Assembly (NCBI GenBank): GCA_027343695.1
Contig: DAHWKJ010000099.1
Location: 1-64,000, forward strand
Source of the DNA: Sulfobacillus sp.
Lineage (GTDB): Bacteria; Bacillota; Sulfobacillia; Sulfobacillales; Sulfobacillaceae
Length of the DNA stretch: 64,000 nt
Reading direction: 5' to 3'
Part shown: piece after piece, positions 34,990-44,906 of the stretch
Layout of the letters: every line of letters begins with the position of its first letter
How positions within the stretch are numbered: position 1 is the stretch's first letter
Notes under the pieces: generated by a model
Seen by the model: the letters and a program-made list of their open reading frames with translations, nothing else
Told to the model about the DNA's origin: nothing
The model's database searches: none
Program-made: the position numbers and the translations under genes

Positions 34990-35883
34990 ATGGCGCTGAA
35001 CACAACGCAAACGCATTCCGTTCGTCCGGTTTCTCATTTTCGCCGTCGGGTACTAGTCCTTTTTGCTGCGATTCTTTGCGGTTTAGGGCTCTTAGTATTC
35101 CATTGGGTCCCCTTCCAACGTGCGCTATATCGCGCCAAACGGCAGTGCCTAATCTGGCAAACCGAGTGGCATCTTCGGGGAGATCATCGGGTGGTGGATG
35201 CACACTTCTTGGTGCTCTACCCGCCAGGCCACCAAAAGAGCGCGGAAGAGATTGCCCATCTAGCCTCTGATGCTTACGCGGGAGAAATAGCCAATCTCGG
35301 GATTCATCCGACGGGTCGCCTGGTGATTGCGGTCTACCCCAACAGAGCGTCCCTCAATGACGCTGTAGGCCTACCACCGCAACAAAATAATATTGGCTTT
35401 TATTGGCATGGCGTGATTGATGTCTTAGGCCCCCACGGTCTGCACCAAGCCATAGGACTTCCGCTGTCTTCTTATCCACTGGACGGCCCCGTAGCCCATG
35501 AATTAGGCCATGCCCTACTAAACCTCGGAGCGTACGGCAACTATCCTTCTTGGTTCAATGAAGGTGTCGCACAATGGGAGGACCTTCGGCAAACCGGCTA
35601 TCAATGGCTGACTGCGCACAACGACCTCCGAACGGATCCTTTGTACTCCTTGTCGACCCTCTCCAATGATTTTTATCAGCTACCCCATCAGGGCCTCGCC
35701 TATCGCGAAGGGCTCGGCATGGTGGAATATTTGGCGCATCTGGGCGGGCCCAACACCTTAGCAAATCTGGTCCATGTGCTGGGGCACGGTACGCCATTTG
35801 ACATCGCCATTAAACGCACGTATGGCTCCCCAATTCAAACCTTATTCGATCACTGGCAACACTCATTACATCGCTCGGTATAG
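34990..35883 (+). CDS. Membrane-anchored zinc metallopeptidase (MA/gluzincin type)
   Basis: A 297-residue protein with one N-terminal transmembrane helix (~residues 20-40) and an outside catalytic domain. The zinc site is HELGH (in VAHELGHALLN) plus the downstream glutamate in WFNEGVAQWE, the gluzincin arrangement. The AGGGGGAG site precedes the ATG at 34990. It lies 80 bp after the YIEGIA pair on the same strand. Substrate unknown; a role in spore or envelope maturation would be guesswork. Confidence 0.78.
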   Translation: MALNTTQTHSVRPVSHFRRRVLVLFAAILCGLGLLVFHWVPFQRALYRAKRQCLIWQTEWHLRGDHRVVDAHFLVLYPPGHQKSAEEIAHLASDAYAGEIANLGIHPTGRLVIAVYPNRASLNDAVGLPPQQNNIGFYWHGVIDVLGPHGLHQAIGLPLSSYPLDGPVAHELGHALLNLGAYGNYPSWFNEGVAQWEDLRQTGYQWLTAHNDLRTDPLYSLSTLSNDFYQLPHQGLAYREGLGMVEYLAHLGGPNTLANLVHVLGHGTPFDIAIKRTYGSPIQTLFDHWQHSLHRSV

Positions 35884-35934
35884 GAAGCCCCCTGGCACTC
35901 CATACTGTTAAGGGAGCTTGGGGAGGACAAGGGC

Positions 35935-36276
35935 GTGATTATCGTGGACGAATCGGATGCTTTTGTGCGTCTTAGTTTAGGCTCATTGACGATCGCATTG
36001 ACGCTCGCGGTATGGGATCGTCCCCACGGCATCCTCGTTCCCATCATCATGGGACTACTCGTAGCCATGATCGGCCTTGCTATCGAAACTCTGTTACCAA
36101 TTGATTCGCCGTTATGGAGGGGTTTCTTGTGGTTTACGATAACCGGCCTCGTGTTAGATTTAGGACATTCCCGAGGGGTATCCGTATCAACCAACGCACT
36201 CGTTATGGCTAGCCTCTTCAATGCCGTGCTGCAAGCCTGGCTCCCAACCAACTCCTCAAAGTCGCTCAATCGATGA
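35935..36276 (+). CDS. Small polytopic membrane protein, unknown
   Basis: A 113-residue protein with three to four hydrophobic spans. The GTG at 35935 follows GGAGG by 8 nt. Its last 11 nt overlap the opposing gene. No family recognised. Confidence 0.65.
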   Translation: MIIVDESDAFVRLSLGSLTIALTLAVWDRPHGILVPIIMGLLVAMIGLAIETLLPIDSPLWRGFLWFTITGLVLDLGHSRGVSVSTNALVMASLFNAVLQAWLPTNSSKSLNR

Positions 36277-36817
36277 CAAATAACGGCAAGCGGAGCCGCC
36301 CCGTGAGTAACCATGCCCATAGTCCAAAAAGTCCCAACCAGGCTAATCCGACCAGTACTGGAGGCATGCCCAACAATAAGAAAAGTCCCAATCCGAGGGT
36401 ATACCAGGGGATAATTTTACCGGCTTTGAAATGAAAACAATGCGTCTCCTTAGCCGCCATGATGGCGCTCGCACCCAACGTGAGTGCCCATGACACCAGT
36501 GGTGCATGGGGCCACATCAACGTCACAAGCCCACCCAAAACCAAGCCCCGAACCACCCATCGCCAACTGGGCAACCACACCAAAAAAGTCCACCCTGCGA
36601 CCATTAAGCTTATGGCGGCGCCCCAATGTCCGAGCGTTACAAGCGCTTCCGACGATGTGACAGTGCTCATGGCCACCAGCCCGATACAGACCGTAAAAAG
36701 CAACAGGGCGCTTCGATACACCCGATCGAGCGTCGCGGGATAGTGGGGCATTCGGATCCCGGGCGGAGGAGTCAGATGTTGGATAAGTGCCTCAGACGAT
36801 AGTCGTGTTTTTTCCAT
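36266..36817 (-). CDS. DUF2301-like integral membrane protein
   Basis: A 183-residue membrane protein with about six hydrophobic spans. The segment AAKETHCFHFKAGKIIPWYTLGL resembles the conserved loop of DUF2301 membrane proteins (the F/AKE-x-x-C-F-x-F pattern). Function unknown; the family match is from memory and moderate. Shine-Dalgarno is weak. Confidence 0.6.
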   Translation of the reverse strand: MEKTRLSSEALIQHLTPPPGIRMPHYPATLDRVYRSALLLFTVCIGLVAMSTVTSSEALVTLGHWGAAISLMVAGWTFLVWLPSWRWVVRGLVLGGLVTLMWPHAPLVSWALTLGASAIMAAKETHCFHFKAGKIIPWYTLGLGLFLLLGMPPVLVGLAWLGLFGLWAWLLTGRLRLPLFVID

Positions 36818-36911
36818 TGGTTGGTTGCGGACATCCGGTCCCGTGCGGGTTCCGCCACTCCTTTCTCGCCGTTATCTGGCCGAAACAAAATGTTGCCACC
36901 CCCCTTGGCCA

Positions 36912-39695
36912 TCAGGATGGGCTACTCGACGGGTAGAATTTCCTATGTTCGACGCGACGTCCACAAGCCAATACACCCGGAATGCCGCGCACTAAATCAA
37001 TGACAGCGCCACTGGCAGCGAGAGCACAATGCTCCAGCCGAAACCCTCGGTCATGGTCTCGAGCTAACACCACCGAGACGTCCCCGGGCCACTCGCGCCC
37101 TACTGCCTGAATGGCGGCCGCCACCTGCCGTTCCCGACCAGATTTGTCGAGACGCACATAGAGGGGCCCGACCGCCTCTGGCCATTGCCAACCCAAGCTC
37201 GCCTCCACGTCTAAGCCCGATGAATCTTGCCTGGTGGATTCTTCGGACTCAAACAACGAGAGTTGCGTTGGCTCCCATGGCTGGCCAGGAAGGCCGCTTA
37301 ATACGCCAGCCGCCTGCATAATGTCCATTTCCCGTTCGCCAAGAGGACGGAGACGCTTCATAAAGTCTAGCACGTTGAGAAAGATTCCGTCCCGCCGACG
37401 GCTGTCTATAATACGATGTGCCAGGTCCGGACTCAGACCCCGAATAGCATTGAGGCCCACTCTCACTCCCGCCCCATCTCGACAACATCGCATCCCACTG
37501 ACGTTCACATCCGGTGGGTACAGCGCAATTCCGCGGGCAGCCATAACATCTACCGTGTGTTGCAGCCGTGCCGTATCCGAGAGACTACTGAGTTCAGCGG
37601 ACCAAAATTCTAATGGGTAGTGGGCTCTCAAAAACGCCACGTAATAGCTCAGCGTGCCGTATGCGGCCGCATGAGATTTATTGAATCCGTAATCAGCAAA
37701 AGACATAATTTGGTGCCATAAAGCCTCTTGGGCCTCCGTAGCCATCCCCCGCTCGCCAAGTGCCCGCACAAAATGATCCCGCTCACGATCGAGAAGATCC
37801 CGGTCTTTTTTGCTAATGGCACGTCGAAACATGTCCGCCTCCGCCCAAGAATACCCGGCCAACTCGCGAATCACCAGCATCAGTTGTTCTTGGTACACCA
37901 CGATCCCGTAAGTTTCGGGCACCAGGCGTGAGACCGGATCGTCAGGAATCGGTCGTATTCCCCGACGTCTATCCAAAAAGAGGCCGATGTTTTCCATAGG
38001 GCCTGGCCGATATAGAGCGACCACGGTCATTACCTCTTCTAAAGACCGTGGCCGCATGCTTCTCAGGAGCTCGATGACCCCCGTACCATCCAGTTGAAAG
38101 ACAGCTTCGGTGTCTCCTTTCCCTAAACTATCCAGAGTGAGCAAATCCTCCGGATCGAGGGTCCGAAAAAATTCTTCGGTCAATCCGACCTCTTCCTCAA
38201 TCTGCCGAATCACCGTCAAGGTGCGTAGGCCCAAAATGTCCAACTTCAAAAATCCCATGCGTTCGAGCGATGCCATTTCCATTTGGGTGATGAGACGTCC
38301 CGTGTCGTCACGGTGGCACGGAATCCAAGTATCTAAAGGAGATGGGGCGATAATGACCCCCGCCGCATGGGTCGACCCATGACGGACCAATCCCTCGAGT
38401 GCTGTAGTCACCCTACGCCACCGTCCTGACGGATCGTACTGGTCCAAGAGTGGCCCTACAGCGGCGACGCCATTTCCGATGGGAATCTGGGCCGCCGTCC
38501 GGTCGATCACCGCCGGATCCATATTGAGAGCCTTGCCGACATCACGCACCACAGCCCGACCACCCAGTGTACCGTACGTGCCGATTTGCGCTACACGATC
38601 ACTACCCCAACGCCTCCGCAAGTATTCTAAAATCTCACCACGACGTTCGACGTCGAAATCAAGATCAATATCAGGCATCGTCCGCCGCGCCGGGTTGAGA
38701 AATCTTTCGAAAATAAGTCCATGGGCCAAGGGGTCGATAGCCGTAATCCCCAAGGCATACGCCACAAGACTTCCGGCCGCGGAGCCACGCCCCGGACCCA
38801 CACGAATTCCCGCCGTCTGCGCATAAGTCACCAGATCTTCGACGATAAGGAAATATCCCGCAAATCCCATGGTTTCAATCACGGACAATTCCCGATCGAT
38901 ACGCTCCGTGACTGCTGGGTGAATAACCGGATAACGGGTCTTAACTCCTGCTCGGACTTTGTCCCTCAGTTGGCGGACTTCCTCGGCCGAGGATCGGGCA
39001 AATGCCGGAAGTTTGAGGTTGCGCTCGGGCAAGACGGAGCCTTGCGGACGCCACGATAAACAGCTAGCCCACCAGGTATCTGGGTACTCGGCCATTAATT
39101 CGGCCACAGGGGGCACCCTAGGATACCTTGGGTGATCGGCATGATTTCCAATCTGCCCCAACATTTCATAGGATTCTTGTTCAGATGCCCGAATATATCG
39201 CACCGGACAGGCTGGCACCCACGGTCTCCGAGGTGTCGGTGCGACCTTGTCGCGGTCTGGTGGCCACAGACCCTCGACCACCTCGAAGAAACCCACCTCA
39301 AAAAGCCGCGACGGGATCGGTTCCGAAGTCCCAACATCATCCAGCCACACCACGATCACATGAGGGGACGCCGCCTCTTCGAGACGGATCGGCCGCGGTT
39401 TTTGCATCAAACTCGAAAGGTGACGCCATCCTTCGGTATCTGTTGCGTAAATCAACAGAGTACGGTGGCTGGTTCCTAGGTTCACCAAGAGGCTCACCCC
39501 GATCCACGGGGTGAGCCCGTTCTGTCTTGCGGCCCGATCAAAAAGTTCAGCCCCAGCTAAAGTCTCCCAATCCGCCAACCCGACATCGTGGTATCCTAGG
39601 TCCCGCAAGTGCGCCAAGCCCGGCTCAATCCGCCAGGTCGAACGGAGTAGCGAGTACTCGGACCATATATTGAGTAACGGGACCACGCGAGACAA
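36912..39695 (-). CDS. dnaE: DNA polymerase III alpha-type (short DnaE)
   Basis: A C-family polymerase of 927 residues, against about 1,100-1,160 for typical DnaE. The polymerase core is intact: VGPGRGSAAGSLV, the catalytic PDIDLDFD triad Asp residues, the third Asp in KLDILGLRTL, and GFNKSHAAAYG. The PHP domain is short and has lost its metal ligands: the HxHS start is replaced by NIWS and the TDHG strand by ADWE. A consensus beta-clamp motif QLSLF sits at residues 811-815, followed by a C-terminal domain (PLYVRLD...) without the usual OB fold. The start is TTG at 39695 behind AGGGGAG, 12 nt after typA. Whether it is replicative or a repair polymerase is open, as PolC is not in the window. 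Confidence 0.9.
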   Translation of the reverse strand: MSRVVPLLNIWSEYSLLRSTWRIEPGLAHLRDLGYHDVGLADWETLAGAELFDRAARQNGLTPWIGVSLLVNLGTSHRTLLIYATDTEGWRHLSSLMQKPRPIRLEEAASPHVIVVWLDDVGTSEPIPSRLFEVGFFEVVEGLWPPDRDKVAPTPRRPWVPACPVRYIRASEQESYEMLGQIGNHADHPRYPRVPPVAELMAEYPDTWWASCLSWRPQGSVLPERNLKLPAFARSSAEEVRQLRDKVRAGVKTRYPVIHPAVTERIDRELSVIETMGFAGYFLIVEDLVTYAQTAGIRVGPGRGSAAGSLVAYALGITAIDPLAHGLIFERFLNPARRTMPDIDLDFDVERRGEILEYLRRRWGSDRVAQIGTYGTLGGRAVVRDVGKALNMDPAVIDRTAAQIPIGNGVAAVGPLLDQYDPSGRWRRVTTALEGLVRHGSTHAAGVIIAPSPLDTWIPCHRDDTGRLITQMEMASLERMGFLKLDILGLRTLTVIRQIEEEVGLTEEFFRTLDPEDLLTLDSLGKGDTEAVFQLDGTGVIELLRSMRPRSLEEVMTVVALYRPGPMENIGLFLDRRRGIRPIPDDPVSRLVPETYGIVVYQEQLMLVIRELAGYSWAEADMFRRAISKKDRDLLDRERDHFVRALGERGMATEAQEALWHQIMSFADYGFNKSHAAAYGTLSYYVAFLRAHYPLEFWSAELSSLSDTARLQHTVDVMAARGIALYPPDVNVSGMRCCRDGAGVRVGLNAIRGLSPDLAHRIIDSRRRDGIFLNVLDFMKRLRPLGEREMDIMQAAGVLSGLPGQPWEPTQLSLFESEESTRQDSSGLDVEASLGWQWPEAVGPLYVRLDKSGRERQVAAAIQAVGREWPGDVSVVLARDHDRGFRLEHCALAASGAVIDLVRGIPGVLACGRRVEHRKFYPSSSPS

Positions 39696-39707
39696 TGGCC
39701 ATCTCCC

Positions 39708-41531
39708 CTACCTGGACGTGTTAGTTTTTTCGCGCTTACGTTGGGTCCGATCTAATGTTGCTTTTCTAAGCCTCACGGTCTTCGGGGTAATTTCTACCAG
39801 CTCATCCGAATTGACGTACTCCAATGCGCCATCTAAGGTTAAGGTCCGCGGCGTTGTAAGACGGATCCCTTCTTCGGCATTGGCGTTACGCATATTCGTC
39901 ACGTGCTTCTTCTTACACACGTTGAGCTCCAAGTCAGCTGGACGACTATTTTCCCCTACCACCATACCCACGTAGACCGGGGTACCCGGTCCAATAAACA
40001 ATACGCCTCGCTCTTGTGCATTATCCAGGGCGTATGACGTAGCGACACCGTCCTCAATGGCTACCAGGCCACCACGCGGCATCTCTTCGATTGGACCCGA
40101 GTAAGGCGCGTATCCTTCAAACAGGTGGTTCATCACGCCATAGCCACGCGTTTGGTTAATAAATGCAGAACGAAAGCCCAACAATGCCCGTGCACTAATC
40201 GTAAATTCCAAGCGAATCTGCCCTGGACCTGCTTGAGCCATCTGCACCATTGTCGCCTTGCGTGGCCCCAAGAGCTCCATCACGGTCCCTACGTGCTCCT
40301 CAGGAACATCTAAGAAAAGCCTTTCCATCGGTTCCATCAGACCTTGGGGACCTTGATGCATGATGACCTCAGGCTTGGAGACTTCCATCTCGTATCCCTC
40401 GCGGCGCATTTCTTCGAGCAAGATCCCCAAATGCAATTCCCCACGTCCCGACACCCGAAAGATTTCCGCATCTTCGGTTTCTTCGACACGCAAGGCCACG
40501 TTACGCTCTTGCTCGCGCATCAGCCTGTCTCGCAAGTGCCGCGATGTCACATATTGTCCATCTTGTCCCGCAAATGGACTGGTATTAACGCCAATCAAAA
40601 TGGTAAGGGTCGGTTCGTCGATGTGAATGGGCGGCAACGGAACAGGGTTTTCCGGATCGGTGATAGTCTCCCCGATGGTGACATTAGTCAACCCAGACAG
40701 CGTGACGATATCCCCCACCACCGCGCTCTCGAGCTCCACTCGCTTTAAACCCATTCGCCCAAACACCTTAGTAACCCGGGATTTAGTGAGCACACCCTCG
40801 TGGTCTACCACGCCAACGATCTGATTCGGCGCAATCTTTCCTTGGCGAATCCGGCCAATCGCCAACCGCCCCACATACTCGTCATGGTCCAATGTGGTCA
40901 CCAACAGTTGCAATGGCGCTTCAGATTCTCCAACTGGAAACGGTATGGCCTCAACTATGGTCTCAAAGAGCGACGAAAGGCTTTGGTCTCCGGAAAGGTC
41001 GGAAGACCGCGACGCCACACCTTGTTTGGCAGAAGCAAAAATGACCGGAAATTCCAATTGATCATCCGTGGCCTCGAGGTCAATGAATAATTCCAGGACC
41101 TGCTCCAACACCTCGTCCGGCCTAGCCCCTTCGCGGTCCATTTTGTTTAAGACCACGATCGGCTTAATGCCTTCGGCTAAGGCTTTTTGCAAAACATACC
41201 GAGTTTGCGGCATTGGTCCTTCGTTCGCATCCACTACCAATAAGGCTCCATCGACCATACTGAGAATACGTTCCACTTCACCGCCGAAGTCGGCATGGCC
41301 GGGCGTATCCACAATGTTGATGGTGACATCCTCGTACCGCACCGCCGTGGTCTTGGCCAAAATGGTAATGCCCCGTTCACGCTCGAGGTCATTCGAATCG
41401 AGGACCCGTTCAGTCAATTGGGTCGGGTCCCGAAAAATTCCGCTCTGTTTTAGCATGGCATCCACTAACGTGGTTTTCCCATGGTCTACATGTGCAATAA
41501 TGGCCACATTTCGTATGTCACGCCGTTCCAT
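39708..41531 (-). CDS. typA: Translational GTPase TypA/BipA
   Basis: A ribosome-binding GTPase related to EF-G, with the G1 loop AHVDHGKTT, the G2 region ERERGITI, DTPGHADFGGE (G3) and NKMD (G4). The rest follows BipA length (about 607 residues from the ATG at 41531). A GTG at 41567, overlapping the murD stop, is an alternative start. It participates in 50S assembly and stress tolerance. Confidence 0.95.
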   Translation of the reverse strand: MERRDIRNVAIIAHVDHGKTTLVDAMLKQSGIFRDPTQLTERVLDSNDLERERGITILAKTTAVRYEDVTINIVDTPGHADFGGEVERILSMVDGALLVVDANEGPMPQTRYVLQKALAEGIKPIVVLNKMDREGARPDEVLEQVLELFIDLEATDDQLEFPVIFASAKQGVASRSSDLSGDQSLSSLFETIVEAIPFPVGESEAPLQLLVTTLDHDEYVGRLAIGRIRQGKIAPNQIVGVVDHEGVLTKSRVTKVFGRMGLKRVELESAVVGDIVTLSGLTNVTIGETITDPENPVPLPPIHIDEPTLTILIGVNTSPFAGQDGQYVTSRHLRDRLMREQERNVALRVEETEDAEIFRVSGRGELHLGILLEEMRREGYEMEVSKPEVIMHQGPQGLMEPMERLFLDVPEEHVGTVMELLGPRKATMVQMAQAGPGQIRLEFTISARALLGFRSAFINQTRGYGVMNHLFEGYAPYSGPIEEMPRGGLVAIEDGVATSYALDNAQERGVLFIGPGTPVYVGMVVGENSRPADLELNVCKKKHVTNMRNANAEEGIRLTTPRTLTLDGALEYVNSDELVEITPKTVRLRKATLDRTQRKREKTNTSR

Positions 41532-41563
41532 TTTTTCCTGATGACCTCCATAGGACGTTACCG

Positions 41564-42937
41564 TCACAATTGCTGGACAATCTCTCGAAAGCTCTGCCCG
41601 CGTTCCTCAAAGTTTAAAAACATATCATAGCTTGCCGAGGCCGGAGATAGCAAGACCACGTCTCCCGCGATTGCATGTTTCCGAGCCGCTTGGACGGCCT
41701 CGGACAGCCCTCCGCCCACGGCGACCACGGGAACCGCGCCGTGCTCCCGCACAGCCCGCGCAATCTTGTCAGCCGTTTGTCCCAAAACCACGACGCACTT
41801 GACGGAGCTCTCGCAGATAGCCTTCCCCAAAGCCCAATAATCCAGGTGTTTGTCATAACCACCGGCAATTAGGATGATGGGGCTCTTTATCGCACGTAGG
41901 GCAGCCATCGTTCGGTCGGGCGCGGTTGCAATCGAGTCATTGATATACACGATACTATCATGATCCCGCACGATTTCCAATCGATGAGGCACTCCGGTAA
42001 AGGTGGCTAGAACCTCTGCGATGGCCTCTGGAGCCCCACCCGCCTGGATCACGATGGCAATCGCCGCCAGGGCGTTGGCCACATTGTGAATTCCTGGAAC
42101 TTTTAATTTCCCATCTTCGACGATCTTCACAAAACGTTCTGTGTCTTGCCATGCCAACCAGCCGTCTCGGATTCCCGCCCCGTGTGCCGGCACCTCGTTC
42201 AGCGAGAAATACACCGGTTGACCCCGTTGCCCCTCTCGTAGCTTGGATACCAAGGAATCTTCGCTCGGCACTATGGCCCAATCGTCCTCCGACTGAAAAT
42301 CCCAAATATGGCGCTTAGCAGCCTGGTACGCTTCAAAATCCCCATGCACATCAAGGTGATTCGGGGCCAGGTTGAGTAGGGCAGCTCCATGAGGACTATG
42401 CGTCACCAGTTCCAATTGAAAGCTAGAGAGCTCCATAACCACCCAATCCCGTCGGTTGATGCGCGGCAAATCGGGAAGGAGAGACACACCGATATTGCCA
42501 CCCACAAAAACTGGGCGGCGACCATCCTTGCGGAGCGCTTCCCCCACTAAAGTCGTTGTGGTGGTTTTCCCTGCCGAACCCGTGATTCCGATCACCGAGG
42601 CCGGACATTTCCCCAAAAAGAGATCCGTTTCGGAGGTCAAAACCGTCCCGCGCGACGCGAGAAGCCGAAACTCCGGTAAGTGTTTGGGCATCCCCGGGGT
42701 GACATAGACTTGGTTCAAATCCGTCATCCTGGCCAACCTTGTCAGGTAGTCCGGCCCGCCCAGTATCTCGACATCCGCGGTAGATACGCCCATTCGTGTC
42801 AATATCTGACCCAACATAAGGGAATCCTTACGGTCTGCCACGATCAGATCGACATGGCTTTGGTCTAGAAAAAATGGAACCAGGGGTTGGTTGTTGACCC
42901 CTAGTCCCACAATGGCGATCCGTTGTCGAGGCGTCAT
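41564..42937 (-). CDS. murD: UDP-N-acetylmuramoylalanine--D-glutamate ligase
   Basis: A 457-residue Mur ligase adding D-Glu to UDP-MurNAc-Ala. The ATP loop GITGSAGKTTTT is around residue 117, and the NLAPNHLDVHGDFEAY and VYINDSIATAPDRT motifs identify MurD within the family. It lies apart from any mur/fts cluster and between an aminotransferase and typA; the D-amino-acid aminotransferase that would make its D-Glu is 7 kb away. It overlaps the aminotransferase by 4 nt. Confidence 0.92.
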   Translation of the reverse strand: MTPRQRIAIVGLGVNNQPLVPFFLDQSHVDLIVADRKDSLMLGQILTRMGVSTADVEILGGPDYLTRLARMTDLNQVYVTPGMPKHLPEFRLLASRGTVLTSETDLFLGKCPASVIGITGSAGKTTTTTLVGEALRKDGRRPVFVGGNIGVSLLPDLPRINRRDWVVMELSSFQLELVTHSPHGAALLNLAPNHLDVHGDFEAYQAAKRHIWDFQSEDDWAIVPSEDSLVSKLREGQRGQPVYFSLNEVPAHGAGIRDGWLAWQDTERFVKIVEDGKLKVPGIHNVANALAAIAIVIQAGGAPEAIAEVLATFTGVPHRLEIVRDHDSIVYINDSIATAPDRTMAALRAIKSPIILIAGGYDKHLDYWALGKAICESSVKCVVVLGQTADKIARAVREHGAVPVVAVGGGLSEAVQAARKHAIAGDVVLLSPASASYDMFLNFEERGQSFREIVQQL

Positions 42938-44136
42938 GCCTGCCCTCTTTCTAGATATTCAGCCATCCGGTCGAGTCCCGTTGCCAGACGATCCATCGAC
43001 GTCGCGTAGGAAATTCTAAAATACTCGGGCATGCCAAACCCAGATCCCGGCACCACCGATACCTCCGCATCTTCGAGCCAAGCTAACGCCAAGTCATCCG
43101 CATTCAATATCTTTCTGCCATGAAGAGTCGATCCGACCCATGCCGACATATTCACCCATAGGTAAAACGCTCCCTTGGGTGCCACTACGGACAACCCTTT
43201 AATATCTTGGATCCGGGACACCGCAAACCGACGTCGCCGATCAAACTCCCGATGCATTTCGGATACCACCTGTTGCGGTCCGGTAAGGGCTTGAAGTGCT
43301 GCATATTGGGAAATCGTAGCAGGATTGGACGTCGATTGGGACTGCAAGTTACTCATCGCAGTAATCACCGACTTTGGCCCCGCAGCGTAACCAATCCGCC
43401 ATCCCGTCATCGCATAGGCTTTCGACACCCCGTTAATGACCACCGTACGCTCTCGCATGCCGGGAAAAGAAGCGATTGAGACCTGTTCGGTGTCATCATA
43501 CACTAGCCGGCCATAAATTTCGTCAGAGATCACATACCAATCATTGTCCACGGCCAATTGAGCGATTTCACGCAACGTTTGCGCCCCAATCACGGCCCCC
43601 GAAGGATTGTTAGGCGAATTTAAAATGAGCCCTCGAGTCGCACGGGTCGCATTTTTCAATAAATCTTGCGCGTGCAATTCGTTGTGGTGGGCGGGATCTA
43701 TCGCCACAGGCTGCACCAGACCGTCGGCTAGACGAATTTGTTCGGGATAGGTGACCCAATAAGGCACCGGCAACAGCACCCCATCGCCCGGTTTGACCAA
43801 GGTCATCATTGCGTTATAGAGGGAGTGCTTGGCACCCACGGACACTAAAATTTCATCGGGATGATACGCCACGCCACTATCCAGCTTCATCCGATCCACA
43901 ATCGCGGCCTTTAGGGCCTGAATCCCCCCCACCGCCGTGTACCGGGTGTGGCCGTGTTCCATGGCCTCGACCGCTGCCCGACGTATATTTTCTGGGGTAT
44001 CGAAGTCCGGCTCTCCCGCACCAAAGTTTACAATATCACGACCGGCCGCAACCAGGGCTTTTGCTTTGGCATCGACTGCCATTGTTGGTGAAGGGCTCAA
44101 CTGTCCCACTCGCTCGGCAATCTTCATCGTTTCCAC
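42934..44136 (-). CDS. Class I aspartate aminotransferase family
   Basis: A PLP enzyme of about 400 residues (aspartate aminotransferase I-gamma type). The PLP lysine is in NGVSKAYAMTGWRIGY, with the NFGAGEPDFDTP N-terminus, LNSPNNPSGAV and DEIYGRLVY. The GTG at 44136 is 6 nt after GGAGGA and is the likely start; the ATG at 44127 is another option. It follows the creatininase-family gene closely. Confidence 0.92.
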   Translation of the reverse strand: METMKIAERVGQLSPSPTMAVDAKAKALVAAGRDIVNFGAGEPDFDTPENIRRAAVEAMEHGHTRYTAVGGIQALKAAIVDRMKLDSGVAYHPDEILVSVGAKHSLYNAMMTLVKPGDGVLLPVPYWVTYPEQIRLADGLVQPVAIDPAHHNELHAQDLLKNATRATRGLILNSPNNPSGAVIGAQTLREIAQLAVDNDWYVISDEIYGRLVYDDTEQVSIASFPGMRERTVVINGVSKAYAMTGWRIGYAAGPKSVITAMSNLQSQSTSNPATISQYAALQALTGPQQVVSEMHREFDRRRRFAVSRIQDIKGLSVVAPKGAFYLWVNMSAWVGSTLHGRKILNADDLALAWLEDAEVSVVPGSGFGMPEYFRISYATSMDRLATGLDRMAEYLERGQA

Positions 44137-44153
44137 ACCAGTTCCTCCCATCC

Positions 44154-44894
44154 CTATCGACCTTCCGTAAATAAGTTGTCAGCCCATAAATTATCCAGTA
44201 GCTCGCTCAAACGGTCCACCACGACCTCGATAATGCGTTCGCCTTTCTCTCGAGTGCCTCGGCGGCCATCTCCCGTCGTGGCATGTCTCAACGCCTTATC
44301 CTGAATCCCCTGTGCCTTGACCCGAAATTTAGGGGTATAGGGATTGAACGAAGCATCCTGCATGTTGACCCAGGAACCCGCCATCGCCAACATGACCGAC
44401 GTCTCATCTTCCCCTGCGTGTCCCTGGCCTTCCGTGATTTGCAAGATATCCTTACTATAGTCCAGCCACCAATTTACCAGCACGGCGCGCATGCCGGATT
44501 CTGCCATGGGTTCCATCGCATCTTGCAGGGCTCCGACGTTACCCCCATGGCCATTCATCAGGACGATGTTACGGATACCCCACCGCGCCAAATTGGTGCC
44601 TACTTCCCCCACGTATTGGCTGAAGGCTCGATTGGATACAGAGATGGTGCCCGGCCATACCGCAAGATCCCAGGTGTGTCCATAAGGAACCGGGGGCAGA
44701 ACTAACAATCGGTCCGTATAGCGTTCCTCCAGTTTGGCGGCAAACTGCATCGGCGCAATGTTATCAGTCCCTAGTGGACAGTGCATCCCGTGAGCCTCGA
44801 CACTGCCCGTGGGCAAAATCGCCGTATCGATGCGGTTTAACACATGCTCTTGGAAGGTCTTCGTGGTCAGTTGTTCCCAATACACCCCAGTCAC
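44154..44894 (-). CDS. Creatininase-family amidohydrolase
   Basis: A 246-residue metal-dependent amidohydrolase of the creatininase/ArfB/MftE superfamily. Metal-binding residues are seen in LPTGSVEAHGMHCPLGTDN, MNGHGGN and GHAGEDETS. The substrate cannot be read from the sequence. A MftE role is unsupported since no other mycofactocin genes are visible. The GTG at 44894 lies 12 nt after the SASP stop, with a weak ribosome site. Confidence 0.85.
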   Translation of the reverse strand: MTGVYWEQLTTKTFQEHVLNRIDTAILPTGSVEAHGMHCPLGTDNIAPMQFAAKLEERYTDRLLVLPPVPYGHTWDLAVWPGTISVSNRAFSQYVGEVGTNLARWGIRNIVLMNGHGGNVGALQDAMEPMAESGMRAVLVNWWLDYSKDILQITEGQGHAGEDETSVMLAMAGSWVNMQDASFNPYTPKFRVKAQGIQDKALRHATTGDGRRGTREKGERIIEVVVDRLSELLDNLWADNLFTEGR

Positions 44895-44906
44895 CTGCTT
44901 CTATCA

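Noticed and set aside
44154-44894. Creatininase-family gene as evidence for a mycofactocin cluster.
   Set aside because: None of the other mycofactocin genes (radical SAM MftC, MftA precursor) is nearby.
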